Positions 25,665 to 33,637 of a stretch of DNA of 64,000 nucleotides are shown in pieces (within the stretch, counting starts at the first letter, position 1; every line of letters begins with the position of its first letter). The notes beneath the pieces were generated by a model. The model was not told the origin of the DNA, did no database searches, and saw only the letters and a program-made list of their open reading frames with translations. The position numbers and the translations under genes are program-made. Location of the stretch: assembly GCF_041154455.1 (NCBI RefSeq), contig NZ_AP028664.1, positions 4,465,001 through 4,529,000 of the forward strand. Reading direction: 5' to 3'. Origin of the DNA: Variovorax sp. V213 (GTDB lineage: Bacteria; Pseudomonadota; Gammaproteobacteria; Burkholderiales; Burkholderiaceae_C).

Positions 25665-28637
25665 TCAGTCGGCCATCGCAAGGTCCAGCTGCGCTTCGAA
25701 TTGTTCGATCGGCACCGGCCTGCTGAACAGGTAGCCCTGGCACAGCATGGCCCCGTGCGCCTGGAGAAACTCGAACTGCTGCTGCGTTTCGACGCCCTCC
25801 GCCACGATCTGGAGGTCCAGGTTGCGGGCCATCCCGATGATGGCCTGGATGATCAGTTCGACCTTCGGGTCGACCCCGATGTTCTGCACGAAGAACTTGT
25901 CGACCTTGATCTGGTTCAACGGCAGTTGCGTCATGTAGGAGAGCGACGAATACCCGGTGCCGAAGTCGTCCATGGAGAAGTGGATTCCCATGGCCGCGAG
26001 CAGCTGCATCTTTCCGATCGTTTCGGTCACCTTGTCCTGCAGCAGGCTTTCCGTGAGCTCCAGCTTCAGCTTCGTGGGGTCGGCGCCGGTTTTTCGAATC
26101 GCCTCGCAGACCCGCTCGGCGAAGTCGTCGGTGCGGAACTGGCGCGCGCTGACATTGACCGCCAGTTGCAGGTGCCGGCGCCTCGGATCGTGGCTCCAGC
26201 GCTCCAGTTGCGCGCATGCGGTCTCGAGCACCCACATGCCGATCGGCACGATCAGCCCGGTTTCCTCGGCCAGCTCGATGAAGCCGCCGGGCTGCACCAA
26301 TCCCTTCACCGGATGGTGCCAGCGAATGAGCACCTCGGCGCCCACGATGTGGCCTTCCGACGTGACCTGGCTTTGGTAGTGCAGGACGAACTGCCCGCCC
26401 TCCAGCGCCGCGTGCAATTCGCTCTCCAGCGTTGCGCGGGCCGTGATGGCCGTCTGCATGGCGGCTTCGAAGAACCGCAGCGCGTCGCCACCCGCCGACT
26501 TGGCGTAGTACATGGCGATGTCCGCCTGCTTCAGCAGGTCTTCCAGCGATTGATGCGTGGCGTTGAAGACCACCGCACCGATGCTGCATGTGCTGTGGTA
26601 TTGGTGGTTCTCGAGCTGGAACGACTGGTTCAGCCCCGTGAGAATGGCCTCGCCGCTGGCGTTGGTCTGCATCGCGGCAACGGCCGGGTCTTCGCTGAGG
26701 TTTTCGAGCAGCACCACGAATTCGTCGCCGCCGAGCCGCGCAACGGTGCTGCCTTCGCCCAGGCAGCCCTGAAGCCGGACGGCAACCTGCTTCAGCAATT
26801 CATCGCCAATGGCGTGCCCGAGTGCATCGTTGAGCGTCTTGAAGTCGTCCAGGTCGAGAAACAGCAATGCCCCGTGCCGCGACCGCCGGATGTTGGAGTC
26901 GATGCTGGCTTGCAGCCGATGGAGCAGCAGCCGGCGATTGGGCAGGCCCGTCAGGATGTCGTAGAAGGCGAGGTGCTCGATCTCGCGCGCCGCCAGCTTG
27001 CTGTCCGTGATGTTGCGCAGGATGACGATGAACCGTGCGTCGATGCCTTCGCCGATCAGCTTGCGCGAAACGGAGATCTCGAACCAGAGCGCGCCTTTGG
27101 GCCCTCTGCTTTCGAATTGCCTGCCGGACGAGAATCCGAACTCGAAAGCATCGCGCAGCGCCACCATCACTTCGGCGGCGGCATTGGCCGGCAGCAGTTC
27201 GGACATCAGCTTGCCGACCGGCTCTCGCACCTTGATGGAGGACCTCGGGCGGCGTGGAGAATGGAAGCGATAGCACCGGCCATCGATCCCGGCTTCGAGC
27301 AGCACGTCGGGCAGTGCGTCCAAAGTGGCCTGCAACTGCGCCTTGCCTTCGAGGATGTCCGCGAGATGGCGTCTCTTCTCGGTGACGTCGCGGTAAACGC
27401 ACACCAGCCCGCCGTCCGGCGTGGGACTTTTCACCGCAAGAATCACCTGGCCATTCGGCAAGACGAGTTCCTGCTCGTTTTGTGCCTGCAGGTGGCGCAC
27501 GTTCTGGTCGTCGATCTCCTGGAACGTCGCCCGCGGTGAAAGCAATGTCTCGGTCCAGGGAAAATAGTCCACGAAGCGGCGGTTCCACGTGAGGATGCGG
27601 CCATCGGGGTCAAGCAGCACGAAGCCGTCCGCCATGGATTCGAGGGCCTGGTCCAGCGTGGCCTTGGAGCGAAGCAGGTCGGCCCGGGCGCTCCATTGCC
27701 GGCGCAGCTGCAGATGGGCGAAGTAGCTGACGGCAAGAATCATCAGCGTGAAGGCCAGCGCCGTACCCAGGATCAGATCGCGCTCCCTGCGCCAATCCTC
27801 CAGCGCAAAAGTGAGCGGGATGCCCGCGACGATCAGCAGGTTCCGTTGCAGCGTGGGGCGAGCCACGACGATGGCGGGAGTGCCGCTGAGCCGCGCAAGC
27901 ATCCGCCGCGGACGCCCGTCGCTGATCTGATCCGTCACCGCGGGGCTGATGGACCGGCCGGCAAGGTCGTCGCGCGGCGGCATGCTGGCCAGCAGCGGCC
28001 CCGCTTCGCGCTCCAGCGTGACCTCGAGCCCCTTGATGCTCGCGCCCTGCGCCAGAATGGTGGTGAGCATCGACACCTGCACTTCGGCAACAGCCACCAG
28101 CCGGCTGCCATCGGCGAGCCGGAGCACGCGCCCAAAGTACAGCACCTGCTGCGATGTCGCCAGGCTGACCGAAGGCGCGCTGATCGCCAGCAGGGAACCC
28201 GGCCGGCTCAGGAGCTCTTTCAGGAATCCGTCGGGCAGCTGTACCGCCAGCCCGGCTCCCCGGCGGTCGGAAGACCCGACGACCGCACCGTCCGGCTTCA
28301 GGAACGCAAGGTACCGCACCAGCAGGCTCTGGCGCACGATGGTCTCGACCAGTTGCGCGGTCTCGGGTTGCGCGATGTCCGCCGCCACGTTGGCTTCGGT
28401 GGATTTGCGCAGGAACTGCCCCATGCCCGCGAGCAGCATGTCCACGGCCAGAAGGCTTCGGTTGAGTGCGGCTTCCGACGCGCCAACGAACCGCTTGGCC
28501 TCGCTCTCGCTTTCGGCAATCGCCTTCTGGTAGGTCTGCCACATCGTCAGGGCGGCAATCGACAGAACGGCGCCGAGAAACAGCGCCGCAACCCCATAGA
28601 CGAAGGCGGTGATGCGGCGGGGCAGCGGCTTGTTCAC
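25665..28637 (-). CDS. Membrane GGDEF-EAL protein with periplasmic sensor and PAS domains
   Basis: 990 residues from a GTG at 28637 that overlaps the TGA of the TRAP binding protein gene. TM1 is about 10-32, a PDC/Cache-like periplasmic region about 35-285, and TM2 about 290-312. A PAS pair follows, then GGDEF (G-G-D-E-F intact, but no R-x-x-D I-site upstream) and EAL. The EAL domain reads E-V-L-I-R-W, N-V-S, E-L-T-E-S, M-D-D-F-G-T-G, K-V-D-K and E-G-V-E-T, so all metal and base residues are present and phosphodiesterase activity is likely. Overlap with the binding-protein gene suggests one sensory unit. Confidence 0.93.
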   Translation of the reverse strand: MNKPLPRRITAFVYGVAALFLGAVLSIAALTMWQTYQKAIAESESEAKRFVGASEAALNRSLLAVDMLLAGMGQFLRKSTEANVAADIAQPETAQLVETIVRQSLLVRYLAFLKPDGAVVGSSDRRGAGLAVQLPDGFLKELLSRPGSLLAISAPSVSLATSQQVLYFGRVLRLADGSRLVAVAEVQVSMLTTILAQGASIKGLEVTLEREAGPLLASMPPRDDLAGRSISPAVTDQISDGRPRRMLARLSGTPAIVVARPTLQRNLLIVAGIPLTFALEDWRRERDLILGTALAFTLMILAVSYFAHLQLRRQWSARADLLRSKATLDQALESMADGFVLLDPDGRILTWNRRFVDYFPWTETLLSPRATFQEIDDQNVRHLQAQNEQELVLPNGQVILAVKSPTPDGGLVCVYRDVTEKRRHLADILEGKAQLQATLDALPDVLLEAGIDGRCYRFHSPRRPRSSIKVREPVGKLMSELLPANAAAEVMVALRDAFEFGFSSGRQFESRGPKGALWFEISVSRKLIGEGIDARFIVILRNITDSKLAAREIEHLAFYDILTGLPNRRLLLHRLQASIDSNIRRSRHGALLFLDLDDFKTLNDALGHAIGDELLKQVAVRLQGCLGEGSTVARLGGDEFVVLLENLSEDPAVAAMQTNASGEAILTGLNQSFQLENHQYHSTCSIGAVVFNATHQSLEDLLKQADIAMYYAKSAGGDALRFFEAAMQTAITARATLESELHAALEGGQFVLHYQSQVTSEGHIVGAEVLIRWHHPVKGLVQPGGFIELAEETGLIVPIGMWVLETACAQLERWSHDPRRRHLQLAVNVSARQFRTDDFAERVCEAIRKTGADPTKLKLELTESLLQDKVTETIGKMQLLAAMGIHFSMDDFGTGYSSLSYMTQLPLNQIKVDKFFVQNIGVDPKVELIIQAIIGMARNLDLQIVAEGVETQQQFEFLQAHGAMLCQGYLFSRPVPIEQFEAQLDLAMAD

Positions 28638-29740
28638 TGTCCGACGGGTGCCTTGATGCCCACCACGGGGCCCGCGGTCTGGTTCCAGACCTCCGCGCAC
28701 ACCGCCCCGCACCGCTGCACCCATCGCGTCAATACGCTCGTGGCGAAGATGTCGCGCCTGCGGCGCTCGTCATCCGCCGAAGGACGTGCCTCCACCATGG
28801 CGCCCTTGGTGCCCTTCACGCATGTCGATGCACCCGTGTTGCATGCAATCCCGTTGCCGGTGTCGCGCTCCGATTCGGCCCATACCGCCGACTCGAGCTT
28901 GGGAAGTTCGCTTTTCAGCAGGAGCTTCAGGTCCGGTGGAAGCGCGTTCCATGCATCGGTGTTGGCGCCGAACACGGCGATGCCCCAGCTGATGGGCATT
29001 GTGTAGAGAGAGCTGGTGATCTTGTGCAGGCCCAGCGTGTTGCCGGACATGGCCCCGGTGATTGCGCATTCGGTGTTTTCCGAGCTCATGTTGGCCATGA
29101 GTTCGGAAAATTCGGTGAACACCGGGATCCCCTTCAGCGCTCGGACGAAGTCGGCTTGGGTGCTGCCTGATACGCGAATGCGCCGCCCCGCCATGTCCGA
29201 GAGCTGCTTCACAGGCTGCTTGCAGAAGATCACCTGGGCCGGATAGACGTACACCGCAAGAACCTCGACGCCATGGCGTTCACGCAGCGTCTTTTCCAGA
29301 TAAGGCCGAAAGGCGGCAATCACCCGCCGCAGCGTCGGCATGTCGGGGTTCAGCCCCGCGATGTCAGGGGTACCCAGTTCAGGGTACTCATTGCTGACCT
29401 GAGTCAGCAGCGCGGTACCGAACGGAATGACGCCCAGCCGCATGAGGTTGAGCATTTCCGGGCCGGGGACGCCGGCCTGGTTGAACGGAACAATGCTCGC
29501 GCTGTATTTGCCGCCGCTCAATCGCGCCAGATCCTTGCTCCAGAAGGGCTCCTCCTGAAGCGTGTACTGGCTCACACTGGCCAGGCCGCCCACGATCCGC
29601 AATCTTTGCGCGGGCGCGGCCTGCTGGGCTTCGCTGTTTGGCGCTGCGAAAGCCAGAAAAAGAGCGGCAACCTGCGCCATCGACACGACGCGTTGCCAAG
29701 CAGCAAAAGATGCTTCGCCGGACTTCATGGCCCGGATCAT
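28634..29740 (-). CDS. TRAP-type (DctP-family) periplasmic substrate-binding protein, orphan
   Basis: 368 residues (or 364 from the ATG at 29728). The signal peptide ends near N-S-E-A-Q-Q at about residue 40. The DctP fold is seen from R-L-R-I-V-G-G, through the selectivity segment G-R-R-I-R-V-S-G-S at about residues 186-194 (the conserved Arg that salt-bridges a ligand carboxylate), to W-G-I-A-V-F. No DctQ or DctM membrane subunits are in the window. Its stop overlaps the GTG of the GGDEF-EAL gene. It may therefore serve signalling rather than uptake, delivering an organic acid signal. Four Cys near the C terminus are unusual for the family. Confidence 0.88.
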   Translation of the reverse strand: MIRAMKSGEASFAAWQRVVSMAQVAALFLAFAAPNSEAQQAAPAQRLRIVGGLASVSQYTLQEEPFWSKDLARLSGGKYSASIVPFNQAGVPGPEMLNLMRLGVIPFGTALLTQVSNEYPELGTPDIAGLNPDMPTLRRVIAAFRPYLEKTLRERHGVEVLAVYVYPAQVIFCKQPVKQLSDMAGRRIRVSGSTQADFVRALKGIPVFTEFSELMANMSSENTECAITGAMSGNTLGLHKITSSLYTMPISWGIAVFGANTDAWNALPPDLKLLLKSELPKLESAVWAESERDTGNGIACNTGASTCVKGTKGAMVEARPSADDERRRRDIFATSVLTRWVQRCGAVCAEVWNQTAGPVVGIKAPVGQ

Positions 29741-29911
29741 GATGCCGAATTGCGCTTCAAGTCACAAATTTTTTACAAAAGACCACGATTCTGGCATCCC
29801 GTCCATCGATGTTCGCAGGAGCGCGTTGCGTACAGGGCACAGGGCTACCATCCGCAGGCCCGGGAGCCGAATTTCCGGAACTGCGGACCATTTCATCCAG
29901 ACTCCTGACCG

Positions 29912-30820
29912 ATGCCGGCGCCCGACCTTTCCTCCCGCCAGTTGCGCGCTTTTGCCGCCTTGGCCGAGCAGCGCAATTTCACGCGGGCGGCACAAACCTG
30001 CCATCTGTCGCAACCCGCGTTCAGCGCGCTGATCCGCACGCTGGAAGAGACGCTCGGCGCCCGCCTGTTCGACCGCGACACCCGCAGCGTGCAACTCACG
30101 CCCGAGGGCCGGCTGTTCGAGCCTTCGGCGCGGCGCCTGCTGGACGACATGCAGGGCGCCATCGGCGACCTTGCCGACCATGCCCAGCGGCGCAAGGGCC
30201 GCGTGAGCGTGGCGGCGCTGCCCTCGCTCGCGGCCGGTTGGCTGCCGGCCATCCTCGCGGAATTCATGCGCCAGTGGCCCGGCATCACGGTCGAACTGCA
30301 CGACGCGCTGTCGGACGCCTGCATTGCCCAACTCCGCAGCCACCAGGCGGACTTCGCGCTGGCGGCCACGGGCGCCGGCGCGGCCGCGGCCAGCGACCTG
30401 CGCGGGTGCAAGCTGTGCGACGACCGCTTTCACCTGGTGTGCCGCAAGGACCATCCGCTGGCCGGCGCACGCAGGCTCACGGCAAAGCAGCTTGCGCCCT
30501 GGCCCTTCATCCAGATGGCGCGCAACAGCAGCGTGCGCCAATCGCTCGATGCGGCCCTGCATCCGCTCAGGCTGAACTCGGTGTTCGAGGTCGAGCACCT
30601 GGCCACGGTGATGGGCCTGGTGGAGGCCGGCATCGGCATCAGCGTGGTGCCGGAGCTCACGCTTTTTCACTTCCGGCGCGACACCCTGGTGACCCGGCCG
30701 CTGCCGCTGCCCGGCCTGACACGGACCATCTACCTGGTGCAGCGGCGGGAAGGCAGCCTGTCGGTGGCGGCCCAGACGCTGCACGACCTGATCCTTGCGC
30801 GGCTGGGTACGCTCAACTGA
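29912..30820 (+). CDS. LysR-family transcriptional regulator
   Basis: 302 residues. The HTH is at about residues 5-64 (S-S-R-Q-L-R-A-F onward, with F-T-R-A-A-Q-T-C-H-L-S-Q-P-A-F-S recognition region), and the ligand domain spans about 92-295. It is divergent from the TRAP-type binding-protein gene with 171 bases between starts, so it is a candidate regulator of the signalling block. The subfamily resembles CynR/AaeR-like regulators of aromatic or small organic acid genes, which is inference. It is convergent with the HU gene. Confidence 0.95.
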   Translation: MPAPDLSSRQLRAFAALAEQRNFTRAAQTCHLSQPAFSALIRTLEETLGARLFDRDTRSVQLTPEGRLFEPSARRLLDDMQGAIGDLADHAQRRKGRVSVAALPSLAAGWLPAILAEFMRQWPGITVELHDALSDACIAQLRSHQADFALAATGAGAAAASDLRGCKLCDDRFHLVCRKDHPLAGARRLTAKQLAPWPFIQMARNSSVRQSLDAALHPLRLNSVFEVEHLATVMGLVEAGIGISVVPELTLFHFRRDTLVTRPLPLPGLTRTIYLVQRREGSLSVAAQTLHDLILARLGTLN

Positions 30821-31280
30821 GGCCCTGAAAAAGAAAACGGCCCCGAAGGGCCGTCGTCTCCGCGGCAGCCTTGCAGCCGCCGCGAATTTGCGCGTTGCGC
30901 GATTTACTTCTTGGCCTTCTTGGCGGAGCGGCGGCCTTCTTTGCCGGCGCTGCCTTCTTGGCGGCGGGCTTGGCTGCTGCCTTGTCGGCCTTGCGCTTTG
31001 CAGCCTTGGGGTCGATGGCGGCCTTGAACGCTGCGCCCGGGACGAACTTGGGCACCTTCTGCGCGGCGATCTTGATCTTCGCGCCGGCTTGGGGGTTGAA
31101 GCCGGTGCGCGCGGCACGGGCCACTTGCTTGAAGGTGCCGAAGCCGATGAGCTGCACGGGGTCGCCCTTCTTCACTGCTGCAATGATGGAGCCGGTGACG
31201 GTTTCCACGATGCGGGCGGCTTCAGCCTTGCTGACGTTGTGGGCGGTGGCGATCTTTTCGACCAGTTCGATACGGTTCAC
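30813..31280 (-). CDS. HU-family DNA-binding protein with Ala/Lys tail; tail frameshifted
   Basis: The HU/IHF fold spans residues 1-95: M-N-R-I-E-L-V-E-K-I-A start, then I-G-F-G-T-F near residue 45 and G-F-N-P-Q-A-G-A-K-I at the DNA arm. A Lys/Ala/Pro-rich histone H1-like tail follows, as in several Burkholderiales HU proteins. The tail should end K-K-A-K-K at a TAA at 30904. As written, one base is missing in the GGC-GGAG stretch near 30924 and the frame runs on to 30813, through the terminator, adding about 34 unrelated residues. With the base restored the protein is 125 residues. The core DNA-binding domain is unaffected either way. Confidence 0.85.
   Translation of the reverse strand: MNRIELVEKIATAHNVSKAEAARIVETVTGSIIAAVKKGDPVQLIGFGTFKQVARAARTGFNPQAGAKIKIAAQKVPKFVPGAAFKAAIDPKAAKRKADKAAAKPAAKKAAPAKKAAAPPRRPRSKSRNAQIRGGCKAAAETTALRGRFLFQGLS
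30826..30854 (-). terminator. Rho-independent terminator after the HU gene
   Basis: On the minus strand ACGGCCC-TTCG-GGGCCGT forms a perfect 7-bp stem with a stable TTCG-type loop (30837-30854), followed by TTTTC and a further T-run. It could also act, less well, for the rightward LysR gene that ends at 30820. Confidence 0.85.
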
Positions 31281-31434
31281 TTGAAAATTTCCTTTGGATT
31301 GTTCTCGTCATGTTGCCAATGACGGCGCAGCGGCTGAGGCCGTCTGCAAGCGGCGCGGAGTGTAGCGCACGCGGCGGCCCCAAAAGATCGCGAACGCTTT
31401 TGCAGCCCCGCAAAGCCCGCTTTCCCGGGTGCTT

Positions 31435-32349
31435 TCAAGCCGCTTCCCTGATGGCCTCCGTCAGGAACCGCACGAAGGCTTTTCCCGCATCGGGCAGCGA
31501 ACGGCCGGCCAATGTCTCTACCTCCAGGTGGCGCTCGTTCATCTCGCGGTCTTTCAGCGCGATGGCCACCAGCGCCTTGGATTTCAGCTGCGTGCGGATC
31601 GACAACTCGCCGTAGAAGGCGATGCTGCCGCCGCCCGCGGCCGCAAAGCTGACCAGCGCATTCGCATGGTTGCTGGACATGGCCTGCACGTAGCGCAGCC
31701 CTTGCCTGCTGCAGCTGATGTCGAGCAGTTGGCGGATGGAGCTGTCCTGCGGCGGCAGCCCGAGCGGATAGGCCACCACCTGCCGCAAGGAGAGCTGGCG
31801 CTGCGCCGCCAGCGGATGGTCGTTGGCCATCACCGCGAGGATCGGGCTCGGGTGGCGCAGCTCGATCTTGATGCCCGGCTCGGGCAGCGCGCTCAAGGTG
31901 ATGCCGACATCGGCCTCGCCGTCGCGGATGCGGCCGGGAATCTCGCTCGGCGAGCAGACTTCCAGATGAAAGCGGATGCCCTCGTGCCTGCTGCGAAAGC
32001 GCGAGATCAGCGTGGGAAGGAAGTCGAACGCGAAGCCTTCGGTGCTGGCCACCCGCACACGCCCGCTGCGCAAGCCGCGCAAGCCCTCAATGTCGCTCGC
32101 GACCCGCTCGATGTCCTGCTGCACCCGCTTGGCATGCGCGGCCAGCAGCTCGCCGGCCGCGTTGGGCACCATGCCCCGTGCGTGCCGGTCGAACAGCAAG
32201 GTGTCGAGCTCGCGCTCCAGGCGCGCCACCTGCCGGCTCACCGCGGAGGGCGCCACGTTGAGCCTGGTTGCGGCCTCCTTCACCGAGCCGGTTCGCACGA
32301 CCTCCAGAAAGTACCGGACCGCCGTCTCCTGAAGTGCGTGAAGCGACAT
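31435..32349 (-). CDS. LysR-family transcriptional regulator
   Basis: 304 residues from the ATG at 32349, which has a strong AAGGAG 6-11 bases upstream; the longer frame from 32424 lacks one. The HTH (about residues 8-65) reads S-V-K-E-A-A-T-R-L-N-V-A-P-S-A-V-S-R-Q. The ligand domain spans about 95-295. It is divergent from the Bug-family binding-protein gene at 32535 with 185 bases between starts, and a perfect palindrome lies between them. It is a likely regulator of the binding protein and the amidase. Confidence 0.95.
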   Translation of the reverse strand: MSLHALQETAVRYFLEVVRTGSVKEAATRLNVAPSAVSRQVARLERELDTLLFDRHARGMVPNAAGELLAAHAKRVQQDIERVASDIEGLRGLRSGRVRVASTEGFAFDFLPTLISRFRSRHEGIRFHLEVCSPSEIPGRIRDGEADVGITLSALPEPGIKIELRHPSPILAVMANDHPLAAQRQLSLRQVVAYPLGLPPQDSSIRQLLDISCSRQGLRYVQAMSSNHANALVSFAAAGGGSIAFYGELSIRTQLKSKALVAIALKDREMNERHLEVETLAGRSLPDAGKAFVRFLTEAIREAA

Positions 32350-32391
32350 GGATTCTCCTTCGCAGTTGCTATCGGAAACCGCTGTGCGTCG

Positions 32392-32408
32392 ATTGCCGAA
32401 ACGGCAAT
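32392..32408. promoter_or_regulatory. 17-bp perfect palindrome, likely LysR operator
   Basis: ATTGCCG-AAA-CGGCAAT, 7-bp arms with a 3-base centre. It contains T-N11-A inside dyad symmetry, the LysR binding-site rule. It is 43 bases upstream of the LysR start and 126 bases upstream of the Bug-protein start, so it can govern both. Confidence 0.6.
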
Positions 32409-32534
32409 CCACAATTCTAAACATTGCGCTTGTGGCAGGGGGCTTCGGCTCCTAGGATGAAACTGCTTTCCCGCTTCACGCTTTCGCAGCCTCGCCTTTT
32501 ATTGCAGCGTCCCGCCCCCTCAGGAGAACTCTTC

Positions 32535-33518
32535 ATGAAACGCCTTCCCGCTTTCGCCAGCATGGTGCTGATGTCCTGCCTCGCACTGTCGACTCTGGCA
32601 GCGGCTGCCGCGGAGACCGGATTTCCGACGCGGCCGGTCACGCTCGTGATTCCCTTTCCGCCCGGCGGCGCCACCGACGTGAACGGGCGCGTGATCGCCC
32701 AGCGTCTGGGCAAGGAGCTCGGGCAGCCCGTGGTCATCGAGAACCGCGCCGGTGCCGGCACGGTGATCGGGGCGAGCTACGTTTCCAAGGCCGCGCCGGA
32801 CGGCTACACGCTGCTGGTCAGCTCGGGCACCACGTTCACCGTCAACCCGGCCATCCGCTCGAATCTTCCGTACGACCCGGTCAAGGGCTTCGACCAGATC
32901 GGCCTGGTCGGACGCGTCGGCCTCATCCTGCTCGCGAACAGCGAGGTGCCGGTGAAGACGGTCAAGGAGTTCGTCGACTACGTGAAGGCATCGCCCGGCA
33001 AGTATTCGTACGCCTCGTACGGCACCGGCACCACGTCCCAGTTCACGGGAGAAACCATCCTCCATGTCGCAGGCCTCAAGATGACGCACGTTCCGTACAA
33101 GGGCAGCGCCCCGGCCATGACGGATCTGATGGGCGGCCAGGTTCCGTTCAGCATCGACACGGTGAGCGCCGCCATCCCCCAGCTCAAGAACGGCAAGATC
33201 AAGGCCATTGCGGTGACCACGGCCAAGCGCTCCACCCTGTTGCCCGACGTGCCCACCCTGGCCGAAAGCGGCTACCCCGACATCAACATGGACAGCTGGC
33301 TGGTGGTGTCGGCGCCGAAGGGCCTGCCTGCCGAGGTGAAGGCCAAGCTCGAGAAGGCGCTGGCCGCAACCATGGCCGACGCCGACACCCGGGCCAAGCT
33401 GACCGCGCAGGGCCTGGAGCCGGCCTACGGCAATTCGGCCGCCGTGAGCGAACTGATCAGCAAGGAACTGCCCTTGATGCGCGCCATTGCCGCGCGCGCC
33501 AACATCACCTCCGACTAG
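32535..33518 (+). CDS. Bug-family (tripartite tricarboxylate transporter) substrate-binding protein
   Basis: 327 residues. AGGAGA precedes the ATG at 32535. The signal peptide ends about A-A-A-A-A-E at residue 30. Family marks are P-V-T-L-V-I-P-F-P-P-G-G-A-T-D at about residues 36-50, E-N-R-A-G-A-G near 72, A-P-D-G-Y-T-L near 92 and H-V-P-Y-K-G near 196. Bug proteins are expanded in Bordetella, Cupriavidus and Variovorax, and most lack their own TctAB permease, as here. The ligand is probably a small carboxylate or amide. An amidase follows after 119 bases that include a repeat. Confidence 0.95.
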   Translation: MKRLPAFASMVLMSCLALSTLAAAAAETGFPTRPVTLVIPFPPGGATDVNGRVIAQRLGKELGQPVVIENRAGAGTVIGASYVSKAAPDGYTLLVSSGTTFTVNPAIRSNLPYDPVKGFDQIGLVGRVGLILLANSEVPVKTVKEFVDYVKASPGKYSYASYGTGTTSQFTGETILHVAGLKMTHVPYKGSAPAMTDLMGGQVPFSIDTVSAAIPQLKNGKIKAIAVTTAKRSTLLPDVPTLAESGYPDINMDSWLVVSAPKGLPAEVKAKLEKALAATMADADTRAKLTAQGLEPAYGNSAAVSELISKELPLMRAIAARANITSD

Positions 33519-33622
33519 ATGATGAACGCCCCCCGAAGCGCCTTCGGCGCCTCCCCCCACTGGGGGGCGCACCCGGCGGCCGGGCAAAGCCCGTTCCGCG
33601 GGTGCACTGGACTTGGCCCCCT
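33519..33622. repeat. GC-rich intergenic palindromic element
   Basis: The spacer between the Bug-protein and amidase genes is built of nested dyads: GAAGCGCCTTCGGCGCCTCC, then CCCCCC-ACT-GGGGGG, then a G/C-rich part ending CGGGTGCACTGGACTTGGCCC. This resembles a repeat family I associate with intergenic regions of Comamonadaceae. A single copy is seen in this window, so the repeat status is inference. Confidence 0.5.
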
Positions 33623-33637
33623 GGAACAACAACCGAC

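Noticed and set aside
22858..26589. A longer leftward start for the GGDEF gene (1,243 residues)
   Set aside because: The extra N-terminal part is a shadow of the GGDEF-EAL gene; the ATG at 25635 begins a proper membrane segment.
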